Source: Pseudomonas sp. Q11 (GTDB lineage: Bacteria; Pseudomonadota; Gammaproteobacteria; Pseudomonadales; Pseudomonadaceae). Taken from it: a stretch of 64,000 bases of DNA. Under the pieces are notes generated by a model, which made no database searches, was not told the DNA's origin, and saw only the letters and a list, made by a program, of their open reading frames with translations. Both the position numbers and the translations under genes were made by a program. Shown piece after piece: positions 54,284 through 62,450 of the stretch. The number at the start of each line of letters is the position of its first letter. The stretch's first letter is position 1. The DNA lies in assembly GCF_024494355.1 (NCBI RefSeq), contig NZ_JAKNQY010000009.1:124001-188000 (forward strand), given 5' to 3'.

Positions 54284-55030
54284 TCAGCGCCCGCCCCCCA
54301 AATCCACAAACGTCCCGGTCGCATACGAAGCCTTGTCCGACAGCAACCAGATAATCGCTTCAGCCACTTCATCGGGACGGCCGCCACGGGCCATGGGAAT
54401 TGCCGACTCCAGCTTGCTGACCCGGTCCGGGTCACCGCTAAGGGCATGGAAATCAGTGTAGATATAACCTGGGCGAACCGCATTGACGCGGATGCCTTCC
54501 CCGGCCACTTCCTTGGCCAGGCCAATGGTGAAGGTGTCCAGCGCGCCCTTGGAGGCCGCGTAGTCGACATACTCTCCCGGCGAGCCCAGGCGGGCGGCCA
54601 CCGAGGAGACGTTCACAATACTGCCCCCCTGCCCGCCATGCCTGGGCGACATGCGCAGTACCGCGTGCTTGGCGCAGAGAATCGGCCCCAGGACGTTGGT
54701 CTTCATGATCTTGAGAATGCGAAACTCGGACATTTCGTCGAGCCGGGACTTGTGGGCGACCGTGCCGGCGTTGTTCACCAAAGCGGTGACACGACCCAAC
54801 TCAGCGTCCACACGGTCGAACAGCGCGACCACTTCATCTTCGATGCTCACATCCGCCCGCACGGCAATCGCCTGTGCACCCTTGGCCCGGACCTGTCCAA
54901 GCACATCCTGCGCGGCGCCTTCATCAGACTGGTAATTGATGCAGATCCGATAGCCCAGGTCGGCAGCCAACAGCGCCGTGGCCGCCCCAATCCCGCGGCC
55001 GCCACCGGTGATGACGATGACTTTATCCAC
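54284..55030 (-). CDS. Short-chain dehydrogenase/reductase
   Basis: A 248-residue classical SDR. The NAD(P) motif is VIVITGGGRGIGAATALLAADLG (residues 4-26), followed by ALVNNAGTV (about 84), catalytic Ser in SIVNVSSVAARLGSPGEYVDYAASKGAL and the YxxxK Tyr/Lys at about 155-159. PGYIYTDFHA follows. A charge pattern YQSDEG after strand 2 does not clearly fix NADH or NADPH preference. The GTG at 55030 has GGGGAG eight bases upstream and is the best start. It may form an operon with the upstream DyP peroxidase (90 bases apart). Confidence 0.88.
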   Translation of the reverse strand: MDKVIVITGGGRGIGAATALLAADLGYRICINYQSDEGAAQDVLGQVRAKGAQAIAVRADVSIEDEVVALFDRVDAELGRVTALVNNAGTVAHKSRLDEMSEFRILKIMKTNVLGPILCAKHAVLRMSPRHGGQGGSIVNVSSVAARLGSPGEYVDYAASKGALDTFTIGLAKEVAGEGIRVNAVRPGYIYTDFHALSGDPDRVSKLESAIPMARGGRPDEVAEAIIWLLSDKASYATGTFVDLGGGR

Positions 55031-55120
55031 GTTCGCTCTCCCCATTCCACGGATAGACGTCCGGCCCAAGAATAGCGTTCACGCTGTACTTTTGCACAAG
55101 CCGTTGCGCTTGCGCTGGAT

Positions 55121-55999
55121 TCAGCGGGCCAAAGCCCGTAGATCCAGACGCCCGTCCAGCAACGGCGGGCACCAGTAGTAGCCTCCCGTAATCGGCCGGC
55201 TCATGCGATACAGACCGTCGGTGATGCCGTCCTCCAGGCCGCTCATGCGCCGCAGTTGAGCCTCGAAGGCGTCGAGGGAAAAGCCGAACGCCAGGAACAT
55301 CAGGCCAGCGCGATCCCCTTCAATCCACGGCATGGAGCGGCGCACGACGAAGGCTTCTGGTGCGAAGCTTTCCTGGGCTGTGCGTTTGACGTGGGCCGAC
55401 TCCGGTGCATCGTCGATTTCCTCGTTGTCGCTCAGGCGCCGGCCCATGATGTTGTCACGCTCATGGGGCTGCATGGCGGCAAAGCCGTCCAGATCGTGCT
55501 GCCATTGCTGGATCGCCGCGAAACTGCCGCCGCGCACCCCATCGACACCCTGGGCCAGGGCGGCGGCGATGGCCGCTTCATCGTGAGGATTCTCAGTGCC
55601 GTCTTCATAACCGGTCAGGTCATGGCCGGTCATGTGGCGGAAGGTTTCGTTCATCTGCACCAGGCGCAACGCCGGGGCCAGAGCGGCCTCGATGGCGCGG
55701 CTGCGGTGCAGCAGCTCGCCACGGTCTTCGCCGTGTAGCCAGCACCACAGCGCGTGCTGGGTCGAAGGGTTGTCCACGCCCACCCCGGCCAGGGCCGGAA
55801 ACGCCCGCAGGCCTTCGACCTGCGCACCCAGCGCCTGGACCAGCGACTCGCCAAGGCCGATCACTACTCGCTCATCGAGTTGCAACAAAAGCTTATCGAT
55901 CGCAGCCGGCAGCGCCTCGACCGATTCCAGGGCAAAAAACAAGTGACGGGCCTGAGGCGGAACAGGGGTGGCGAGAATGCCGGGCTGGTAGTAGCTCAT
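55121..55999 (-). CDS. Dyp-type heme peroxidase (YfeX-like)
   Basis: A 292-residue dye-decolourising peroxidase. The distal Asp motif is TGYEDGTENPHDEAA (about residues 128-142) and the proximal heme His lies in DAPESAHVKRTAQES (about 199). MPWIEGDRAGLMFLAFGFSLDAFEAQLRRMSG is the family's C-terminal block. There is no Tat signal, so it is the cytoplasmic YfeX type. Its natural substrate is unknown. Relatives can act on porphyrinogens. Confidence 0.92.
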   Translation of the reverse strand: MSYYQPGILATPVPPQARHLFFALESVEALPAAIDKLLLQLDERVVIGLGESLVQALGAQVEGLRAFPALAGVGVDNPSTQHALWCWLHGEDRGELLHRSRAIEAALAPALRLVQMNETFRHMTGHDLTGYEDGTENPHDEAAIAAALAQGVDGVRGGSFAAIQQWQHDLDGFAAMQPHERDNIMGRRLSDNEEIDDAPESAHVKRTAQESFAPEAFVVRRSMPWIEGDRAGLMFLAFGFSLDAFEAQLRRMSGLEDGITDGLYRMSRPITGGYYWCPPLLDGRLDLRALAR

Positions 56000-56251
56000 G
56001 TGGACTCCTTTAGAAAGAGCGCAAGTTTACCCGGCGACCGGTGGTTTGTGTGGTTTGCCATGAGGCCGTTGAATGCCCGGACGCTAAAGATTTTCGTAGG
56101 AAGTATCTTGCAACCCGGTCAGATGACTCGGAACCCGGTTCGGACCGCAAGGCCCACGATTGCCGGACAACCGAAAACTCCCTAGATTGAGTGCCCCGAA
56201 GCTGCTTGCAGAGCGGCTGGCATCATCAGGACTCATGGAGAACGGTCAGAC

Positions 56252-57400
56252 ATGCACATTGCCAAATCGATACTCAAGGGCGCTTTTTTCCTGGCCTGTG
56301 GAACGACAACGGGCTTTGCTCAGGAACGCGTTGAAGACACCGTCAATGCCGTCATCCAGCCCTTGATGAAACAACAGGACATCGCCGGCATGGCCGTGGC
56401 AATCACTCACAACGGTGAACGTCGTTACTTCAATTACGGGGTGGCCTCCAAGGACACGAAGCAGGCAGTGACCGACCAGACGCTGTTCGAAATCGGCTCG
56501 GTCAGCAAGACCTTCACCGCTACCCTCGGTGCCTATGCCCAAGCCCAAGGCAAGCTGTCCCTGTCGGACCCGGCCGGTCGCTTCGCCCCCGAGCTGAGCG
56601 GCAGCGCCCTGCAAGGCATCAGCCTGCTCAACCTTGCCACCTACACGCCGGGAGGCCTGCCTTTGCAGTTTCCTGGCGAAGCGGACCATCCGGACCGGAT
56701 GTTCGATTACTACAAGACCTGGAAACCACTCTACCCGGTCGGTACCCAGCGGCTCTATTCAAACCCGAGCATCGGCCTGTTCGGCTACCTGGCCGCCCGT
56801 AGCCTGGGGCGACCGTTTGATGATGTGATGGAACAGACACTGATGCCGGGATTGGGTCTCAAGCACAGTTATGTGCGGGTGCCCAAGGATCAGTTGAACC
56901 GATACGCCCAAGGCTACGCAAAGGACGGCAAGCCTGTACGGGTCGGACCGGGAGCGCTCGACTCCGAAGCCTATGGCGTGAAAACCAGTTCATCGGACTT
57001 GCTTCGCTTCATCGAGGCTAACCTGCGGCCCGAAAAGCTGGACGCCGATCTGCGGCAGGCCATCGCCACGACGCACACCGGGTTCTACAAAGCCAGTGGC
57101 ATGACCCAGGGATTGGGTTGGGAGTTCTACCCTTACCCAGTCACGCTTGACGCGTTATTGGCCGGTAATGCACCGCAAATGGCGCTGATGCCACAAAAAG
57201 TGGAACCGCTCAACCCACCCTTGCCCGCACCGGACAATAGCTGGATCAACAAGACCGGCTCGACCGGTGGCTTTGGTGCCTATGCGGCATTCGTACCAGG
57301 AAAGGCTATGGGGATCGTGATACTGGCAAACAAAAACTACCCGATTGAGGAGCGGGTGAAGGCGGCGCACAAAATCCTGACGGCGCTGGAGAAACAATAG
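56252..57400 (+). CDS. ampC: Class C beta-lactamase (AmpC)
   Basis: A 382-residue class C serine beta-lactamase with a Sec signal peptide (about 1-24, FLACGTTTGFA-QE). The active-site serine is in GSVSKTFTAT (SVSK, about residue 87), the Tyr-Ser/Asn motif is YSN in QRLYSNPSIGLF (about 168), and the third motif is NKTGSTGGFG (KTG, about 333). All catalytic residues are present, so it is expected to be active on cephalosporins. No ampR gene flanks it, unlike Enterobacter and P. aeruginosa. The upstream gap from 56000 shows no further gene. Confidence 0.94.
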   Translation: MHIAKSILKGAFFLACGTTTGFAQERVEDTVNAVIQPLMKQQDIAGMAVAITHNGERRYFNYGVASKDTKQAVTDQTLFEIGSVSKTFTATLGAYAQAQGKLSLSDPAGRFAPELSGSALQGISLLNLATYTPGGLPLQFPGEADHPDRMFDYYKTWKPLYPVGTQRLYSNPSIGLFGYLAARSLGRPFDDVMEQTLMPGLGLKHSYVRVPKDQLNRYAQGYAKDGKPVRVGPGALDSEAYGVKTSSSDLLRFIEANLRPEKLDADLRQAIATTHTGFYKASGMTQGLGWEFYPYPVTLDALLAGNAPQMALMPQKVEPLNPPLPAPDNSWINKTGSTGGFGAYAAFVPGKAMGIVILANKNYPIEERVKAAHKILTALEKQ

Positions 57401-57412
57401 GCTACGCAAATC

Positions 57413-57446
57413 TTTGTGGCGAGGGAGCTTGTTCCCTCGCCACAAA
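57413..57446. terminator. Perfect hairpin after ampC (REP class 2)
   Basis: TTTGTGGCGAGGGA and TCCCTCGCCACAAA form 14 perfect pairs around GCTTGT, 12 bases after the ampC stop. It is a compact form of the GGCGAGGGAGC repeat and probably terminates ampC and the convergent gene. Confidence 0.8.
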
Positions 57447-57467
57447 GGGATCTCATCGCCTGCCCGG

Positions 57468-58007
57468 TCAATCCTCCAGCGGTTTCGGCTCAGCCATCGG
57501 TTTGCCCGCCTTGGCGCCCTTCACATCCTTGGCCGGTGCGGCTTCAGACGCGGGAGTCGGGGTTGGCGCCGCCGCTTGCTGTTCTGCCGAAGGCAGTTTA
57601 TCGACGGTGTCGAAGATGTCCTTCAGCTCAATCGCCCCTGAGTGCTCAAGCTTCTTTTCTCCGTCCTTGCCCACCAGGATGATCTTGGTCTGGGCACCGG
57701 CTCCCAACTTGAGTGAACGGATCAGCGCCATGGTGCTTTGCGGGTCCAGGTCTTTACCGTCGCGCTGCCCCATCGTGTTGAGTACGGTGTAAAGCACCAT
57801 GTTGCGCTCGGAAAAGCCCTGCTTGCCTGCCGGTTCCGTCAGTGCTTTTTTCAGGCTGACCCAAGCAGGGTCGACAGTGCTGGGCGCGATGACAATCAAA
57901 GGACGGGATTTGCCCTCGTCCGCCGCCAAGGGTGAGTCGCCATCAGCGGCGAACAAGGGACCGGCAACGGCCAGCAAGGTAGCGAAGGTCAACGACCGAA
58001 TGAGCAT
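57468..58007 (-). CDS. Exported DUF4174 protein
   Basis: A 179-residue protein with a signal peptide (MLIRSLTFATLLAVAGPLFA-AD). The mature part resembles DUF4174, a thioredoxin-like fold without catalytic cysteines (RPLIVIAPSTVDPAWVSLKKAL, NMVLYTVLNTMGQRDGKDLD, TKIILVGKDGEKKLEHSGAIELKDIFDTVDKLP). A Pro/Ala/Lys-rich disordered tail follows. AGGAGAG precedes the ATG at 58007; upstream in-frame sequence is unlikely to be coding. The function is unknown, probably periplasmic. Confidence 0.82.
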   Translation of the reverse strand: MLIRSLTFATLLAVAGPLFAADGDSPLAADEGKSRPLIVIAPSTVDPAWVSLKKALTEPAGKQGFSERNMVLYTVLNTMGQRDGKDLDPQSTMALIRSLKLGAGAQTKIILVGKDGEKKLEHSGAIELKDIFDTVDKLPSAEQQAAAPTPTPASEAAPAKDVKGAKAGKPMAEPKPLED

Positions 58008-58177
58008 GCGCCTCTCCTTTTGATATCTACGCTGTACTGATTGCGCATGGCGGCGATTGTTCCGCGACAGTCGCCCAATACCGCGCCTGCCTGCCTTGAA
58101 GCTTAGGCCAGAGGGGTCATTGCGCAACCGTGGCGTGGGAGATGAGCCATTTCGTTACAGGAGTCGTGCACAACTTA

Positions 58178-58267
58178 TGTGGGAGCGAGCCTGCTCGCGA
58201 TGGCGCACAGTCAGTCAAGCAGATGTTCTGCTGTACCGGCCTCATCGCGAGCAGGCTCGCTCCCACA
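58178..58267. repeat. REP pair (BIME), GCTCGCGA class
   Basis: Two inverted REP copies with about 35 bases between them, 20 bases beyond the end of the TauE-family gene. Confidence 0.9.
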
Positions 58268-58287
58268 TTGATTGGTGCGGAGGTTAG

Positions 58288-59073
58288 TTAGAACGCCAAC
58301 TTGAACCCGATCATCGCCAGCATCACTGCCAGGCATGGGCGCAGCACCTCATCGGAAATGCGCCCCGACAAATGACTGCCCAGATAGATGCCCGGCAACG
58401 AGCCGACCAGCAGGTAACCCAGGATGTGCCAGTCCATGTTGCCCATGCTGGCGTGGCCCAGGCCGGCGACCAGGGTCAGTGGCACCGCGTGGGCGATTTC
58501 AGTGCCCACCAGGCGCTTGGTGACCAGCAATGGATAGAGAATGAACAGTGCGACGGTGCCCAGCGCGCCAGCGCCAATGGAGGTCAGCGCAACCATGACG
58601 CCCAGGACCAGGCCAGTGACGACAGTGAGCACATTGAGCCGCGAGCCGGTGGGATTGTAGTGGCCGCCCGCACGATCATGGGCAAATTGCAGAAGGCGCT
58701 TCTTGAACAGGATCGCCAGGGCAGTAGCGAACAGCACAAAACCCAGGGCTTGCTTGATTACCGCGTTCATGGCGTCGGGCGAACTGTGCAGGCTGCTGAG
58801 AAACCACAGCGTCAACCCAACCGCCGGTACGCTGCCCAAGGTCAGCCAGCCGGTGATGGCCCAATCGATGTTGCGGTTTTTGGCGTGAACCAGGACACCG
58901 CCGGACTTGGTTATCGCTGCGTACAGCAGATCCGTACCCACTGCGGTTGCAGGGTTGATACCAAACCACAACAGAATGGGAGTCATCAGCGAACCGCCGC
59001 CCACGCCGGTCATCCCGACGATGAAGCCGACGACCAAGCCCGCTATGACTAAACCGACATTACCGAAATCCAT
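58288..59073 (-). CDS. TauE/SafE family permease
   Basis: A 261-residue inner-membrane protein of the sulfite exporter TauE/SafE family with about eight membrane segments. The two family repeats are recognisable: VVGFIVGMTGVGGGSLMTPILLWFGINPATAVGTDLLYA near the N-terminus, and LTSIGAGALGTVALFILYPLLVTKRLVGTEIAHAVPL in the middle. The substrate (sulfite, sulfoacetate, thiosulfate or other anion) cannot be read from sequence. The ATG at 59073 begins MDFGNVGLVIAG; no strong ribosome site is seen. Confidence 0.88.
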   Translation of the reverse strand: MDFGNVGLVIAGLVVGFIVGMTGVGGGSLMTPILLWFGINPATAVGTDLLYAAITKSGGVLVHAKNRNIDWAITGWLTLGSVPAVGLTLWFLSSLHSSPDAMNAVIKQALGFVLFATALAILFKKRLLQFAHDRAGGHYNPTGSRLNVLTVVTGLVLGVMVALTSIGAGALGTVALFILYPLLVTKRLVGTEIAHAVPLTLVAGLGHASMGNMDWHILGYLLVGSLPGIYLGSHLSGRISDEVLRPCLAVMLAMIGFKLAF

Positions 59074-59175
59074 TGAGCGCGACCGCATGAAATAAAATCT
59101 GGTCGCGAGCATAGCGATTTTTCTTATAACCACCTATATCGATGTGATCTATCTTTATTCCTTTTACTCCTCACG

Positions 59176-59901
59176 TTACTGAACCGGCAGGAAGTTAAGA
59201 AAGAGCAAACTCTGGGCGTAGTTCAGACCGATCCGCCGGTAGCGCTCGTCCAGCATTTGGGTGAGCAGGTCCAGGCGCGCAACGATTTTCCCGAACTCCA
59301 CGGCGAAGCTGAGATTACTGCCCTCCTCCGAAATCTCGTTGGAAAACAGCAGCGGCTTACCGTCCTTGTCCTGTCGTTGGCTCAGTATCCAGGTGGCTTT
59401 TTCGATATTGCGCGCCGCGTTGCTGACAAAACGCGGATCGATGGCGTCGGTCATGTAGAACTCGAGGCGATTGCCATGGGCCGTGACCAGCATGCTGCCA
59501 ATGGCGTAGATGAACGCCCCCACCCGGTCACCCAGGAACTCCGGGCTCATGGCATAGCTCAGGGCGGCCAGGTCCTTCTTGCCGCCCAAGGTCGGCAACG
59601 GTTGTTGCTGCTCGATGGCCAGGCGTACCTGCTTTTCAGCGGCACGGGCGTCGAGAAATCCGGACTTGCGCAACTCTTCGGGATTGCGCAGATAAAGCTT
59701 GTTCATCAATAGATAGAGGCTTTGCAGGTTGTCGTGCATCGACAGCGTGGCCATGCGATCAACGCTGGTCTGCAACAGTTCCTGGGGCCTGGTGTTGCTG
59801 AACTGAGCGACCATGTCCTGCCCCTGCTGATGACTGCAACCGCCGCCAAGCAACATCAACACGCCAGCCAACAGCGCTGAACAGCGACGTCGCGACACCA
59901 T
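59176..59901 (-). CDS. Putative lipoprotein, unknown
   Basis: A protein of about 241 residues with a lipoprotein signal (MVSRRRCSALLAGVLMLLGGGC, cleavage before Cys22). The mature part is predicted all-helical, with repeated Leu/Met/Tyr helices (MHDNLQSLYLLMNKLYLRNPEELRKSG, RLEFYMTDAIDPRFVSNAARNIEKATWIL, RLDLLTQMLDERYRRIGLNYAQSLLF). I recognise no named family. The ATG at 59901 fits the signal best; one at 59925 is also possible. It is divergent from galM across an AT-rich gap. Confidence 0.72.
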   Translation of the reverse strand: MVSRRRCSALLAGVLMLLGGGCSHQQGQDMVAQFSNTRPQELLQTSVDRMATLSMHDNLQSLYLLMNKLYLRNPEELRKSGFLDARAAEKQVRLAIEQQQPLPTLGGKKDLAALSYAMSPEFLGDRVGAFIYAIGSMLVTAHGNRLEFYMTDAIDPRFVSNAARNIEKATWILSQRQDKDGKPLLFSNEISEEGSNLSFAVEFGKIVARLDLLTQMLDERYRRIGLNYAQSLLFLNFLPVQ

Positions 59902-59925
59902 CACGAAATGAAAAACACCGGCCAT

Positions 59926-60219
59926 CGAGTCTCGGTCTGGGCTTGGGGAGGCGGTGGGGGTCGCCGCTTCCTGGCCATGGATAGAGCGGCAAAAAACGTA
60001 AAAGTGCGATGGACGAGGGAAAACCACACAGACGGAAAGATTCGCTCCATTCAATTAGTATGACTTTTTAATTGATTAATCGTGATTAATGGCTATATAT
60101 CCCTTCTAGTCTTTCAAATAGAAAGACTACTAATCGGATAAACCTTCATCGCTGTCCGACTAAACACCGGACTCGACCCGCGTTCCACACAACAACAAGA
60201 CAGGAAGGAAGGTCACACC
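59926..60219. promoter_or_regulatory. AT-rich divergent gap with inverted repeats
   Basis: Between the lipoprotein and galM genes lie ATTAAT-CGTG-ATTAAT (60075-60090) and the hairpin TAGTCTTTC-AAATA-GAAAGACTA (60107-60129). The AT content is well above the surroundings. These could be operators or an upstream leader hairpin of galM. Confidence 0.5.
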
Positions 60220-61371
60220 ATGCTTGAATCCAGACATCTGCTCACGGCTCTCGGAGTGTCTCTGATGATCGCCACGTCCGCTTCCCAGGCCGCAGGCCTG
60301 AGCAATGAACGCGCAGCGTTCGGCAAGACCAACGACGGTACCGCCGTGGAAAAATTCGTATTGCGCAACAGCCACGGCATGGAGGCCACTGTCATCACGT
60401 ACGGCGGGATCCTCCAGTCATTGATCGTGCCGGACAAGAACGGCATGACCGCCGATGTGGTGCTGGGTTTCGACGATGTGCAGGGTTACCAGAAGAACGG
60501 CAACGTGTATTTCGGTGCGACCATTGGCCGCTTCGGCAATCGCCTGGCTGACGGTGCGTTCGAGCTGGACGGCAAGCGTTACCAAGTGCCGCAGAACGAC
60601 AAGAGCAACTCCCTGCACGGCGGACCGCTAGGGTTCGACAAGCGCGCCTGGAAAGCCGAACCCCATGACGGCAAGGATTCGGTGGGCGTGACGCTGACTT
60701 ACTTGTCGGCGGATGGCGAGATGGGTTTCCCTGGCGCACTGAAGACAGATGTCACCTACAGCCTCAACGAAAAGAATGAATTGCGCATCGAGTACCAGGC
60801 CACCACCGACAAACCCACGGTGCTGAACCTGACCAACCACAGCTATTTCAACCTCGCCGGCGCCGGGAACGGCGACATACTGAAACAGGTTGCCACGCTG
60901 CACGCCGCCCATTACACACCGGTTACCGGCAAACTCATCCCCACCGGTGAGCTGGCTCCGGTGGCCGGTACGCCGATGGACTTCACCAAGCCCACCGCCA
61001 TCGGCACCCATATCAAGGCTGATCACCCACAGCTCAAATTCGCCGAACCCAAACAGGGTGGTTTCGATTTCAACTGGGCGCTTGACGCCAAGGGCGACGT
61101 GAGCAAACTGGCCGCTGAGGTCTACGACCCACAGTCCGGACGGCGCTTGCAGCTCTACACCACCGAGCCTGGCGTGCAGTTCTATACCAGCAACTTTCTC
61201 GACGGCACGGTCAAGGGCAAGCACGGCAAGGTGTATCCACACTGGGGCGCGTTCACCTTGGAAACCCAACACTACCCCGACTCGCCAAACCAGCCGAACT
61301 TCCCGTCGACCCGGCTTGACCCCGGCCAGACCTACACCCAGACCATGGTGTTGAAGTTCTCCGCGCAATAA
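60220..61371 (+). CDS. galM: Exported aldose 1-epimerase (mutarotase)
   Basis: A 383-residue mutarotase, interconverting alpha and beta anomers of galactose or glucose. Residues 1-24 are a Sec signal (LLTALGVSLMIATSASQA-AG), so the enzyme is periplasmic, unlike E. coli GalM. Catalytic His residues are in NLTNHSYFNLAG (about 205) and SLHGGPLGFDKR (about 132), and the catalytic Glu in FTLETQHYPDSPNQPNFPS. GRFGNRLADG is the substrate loop. It supports uptake of sugar anomers. AAGGAAGG precedes the ATG. Confidence 0.93.
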   Translation: MLESRHLLTALGVSLMIATSASQAAGLSNERAAFGKTNDGTAVEKFVLRNSHGMEATVITYGGILQSLIVPDKNGMTADVVLGFDDVQGYQKNGNVYFGATIGRFGNRLADGAFELDGKRYQVPQNDKSNSLHGGPLGFDKRAWKAEPHDGKDSVGVTLTYLSADGEMGFPGALKTDVTYSLNEKNELRIEYQATTDKPTVLNLTNHSYFNLAGAGNGDILKQVATLHAAHYTPVTGKLIPTGELAPVAGTPMDFTKPTAIGTHIKADHPQLKFAEPKQGGFDFNWALDAKGDVSKLAAEVYDPQSGRRLQLYTTEPGVQFYTSNFLDGTVKGKHGKVYPHWGAFTLETQHYPDSPNQPNFPSTRLDPGQTYTQTMVLKFSAQ

Positions 61372-61387
61372 ACCCTTCCACGAAAAG

Positions 61388-61414
61388 ATCGTTCCCACGC
61401 GGTTGGGAACGATC
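61388..61414 (+). terminator. Hairpin after galM
   Basis: GATCGTTCCCA pairs with TGGGAACGATC around CGCGG, 15 bases after the stop codon; the following A/T content is modest. Confidence 0.7.
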
Positions 61415-61478
61415 AACGTTGAACACCTGGTCTATCCTGCTGCCACACGTCTAACGTTCGAGCAAACAGGAGGTAGGC

Positions 61479-62300
61479 ATGAGGACTCTGGAATTGGCCG
61501 GCGAAGCCGTACCGGTGATCGGCCAGGGCACCTGGCGCATGGGCGAGGATCCGTCCTGTCACAAGAAAGAAGTAGCGGCCCTGCGCTTGGGCATCGAATT
61601 GGGCATGACGCTGATCGACACGGCTGAGATGTACGCCGAAGGCGGCGCGGAAGAAGTCGTTGGCGAAGCGATCACCGGCCTGCGGGACCAGGTTTTTCTG
61701 GTGAGCAAAGTCTACCCCCACAATGCCAGCCGCAAAGGCATTGCGCTTGCCTGCGAACGCAGTTTGCGGCGCCTGGACACCCACTACATCGACCTTTATC
61801 TGCTGCATTGGCGCGGGCAATACCCACTGGAAGAAACCGTCGAAGCGTTCGAACGGCTGCGCGAAGAAGGCAAGATCGGCCGCTGGGGTGTGTCGAACTT
61901 TGATGTCGCGGACCTTGAAGAACTGGCTTCACCGGCCTGCGCCACCAACCAGGTGCTGTACAACCTGCAGGAGCGCGGCATCGAATTCGACCTGCTGCCC
62001 TGGTGCCAACAGCAACGCATGCCAGTCATGGCTTACTGCCCGATCGGCCAGGGCGGGCAACTGCTCAAGGACCACACCTTGGGGCAGATCGCCGAACGCC
62101 ACGGCGCAACCCCAGCGCAGATCGCACTGGCCTGGCTGTTGCGCCAGGACAATGTCATTGCCATTCCCAAAGCCGTTCAGACTGAACATGTGCGCCTGAA
62201 CGCCGAAGCGGCCAATCTGAAGCTCGCCCCCCAGGATCTGGCGGCGCTGGACTTGATGTTCCCGCAACCCGAGGGCAAGCAGCGGTTGGCGATGGTCTAG
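61479..62300 (+). CDS. Aldo/keto reductase (YeaE-like)
   Basis: A 273-residue NADPH-dependent aldo/keto reductase very similar in pattern to E. coli YeaE, which reduces methylglyoxal. The catalytic tetrad is visible: Asp and Tyr in GMTLIDTAEMYAEGG (about residues 43-57), Lys in VFLVSKVYPHN (about 77) and His in LYLLHWRGQYP (about 110). NQVLYNLQERGIEFDLLPWC and IPKAVQTEHV complete the barrel. AGGAGG lies before the ATG. It is preceded by the galM hairpin and is probably its own unit. Confidence 0.93.
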   Translation: MRTLELAGEAVPVIGQGTWRMGEDPSCHKKEVAALRLGIELGMTLIDTAEMYAEGGAEEVVGEAITGLRDQVFLVSKVYPHNASRKGIALACERSLRRLDTHYIDLYLLHWRGQYPLEETVEAFERLREEGKIGRWGVSNFDVADLEELASPACATNQVLYNLQERGIEFDLLPWCQQQRMPVMAYCPIGQGGQLLKDHTLGQIAERHGATPAQIALAWLLRQDNVIAIPKAVQTEHVRLNAEAANLKLAPQDLAALDLMFPQPEGKQRLAMV

Positions 62301-62320
62301 TTCTCACGAGCAAAGCGCTT

Positions 62321-62417
62321 TTTTGTGGCGAGGGTGCTTGCTCCCGCTGGGGCGCGTAGCGGCCCCTTCTGGCGATTGCTGCGCAACCGAGCGGGAGCAA
62401 GCTCCCTCGCCACAAAA
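62321..62417. repeat. REP pair, GGCGAGGGAGC class
   Basis: Two inverted copies of the second REP class (TTTTGTGGCGAGGGTGCTTG and GAGCGGGAGCAAGCTCCCTC) about 45 bases apart, between the aldo/keto reductase and the convergent polB gene. Confidence 0.88.
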
Positions 62418-62450
62418 GCAACCGGCCTGCAGCAACTAATGCCGCAGCCG

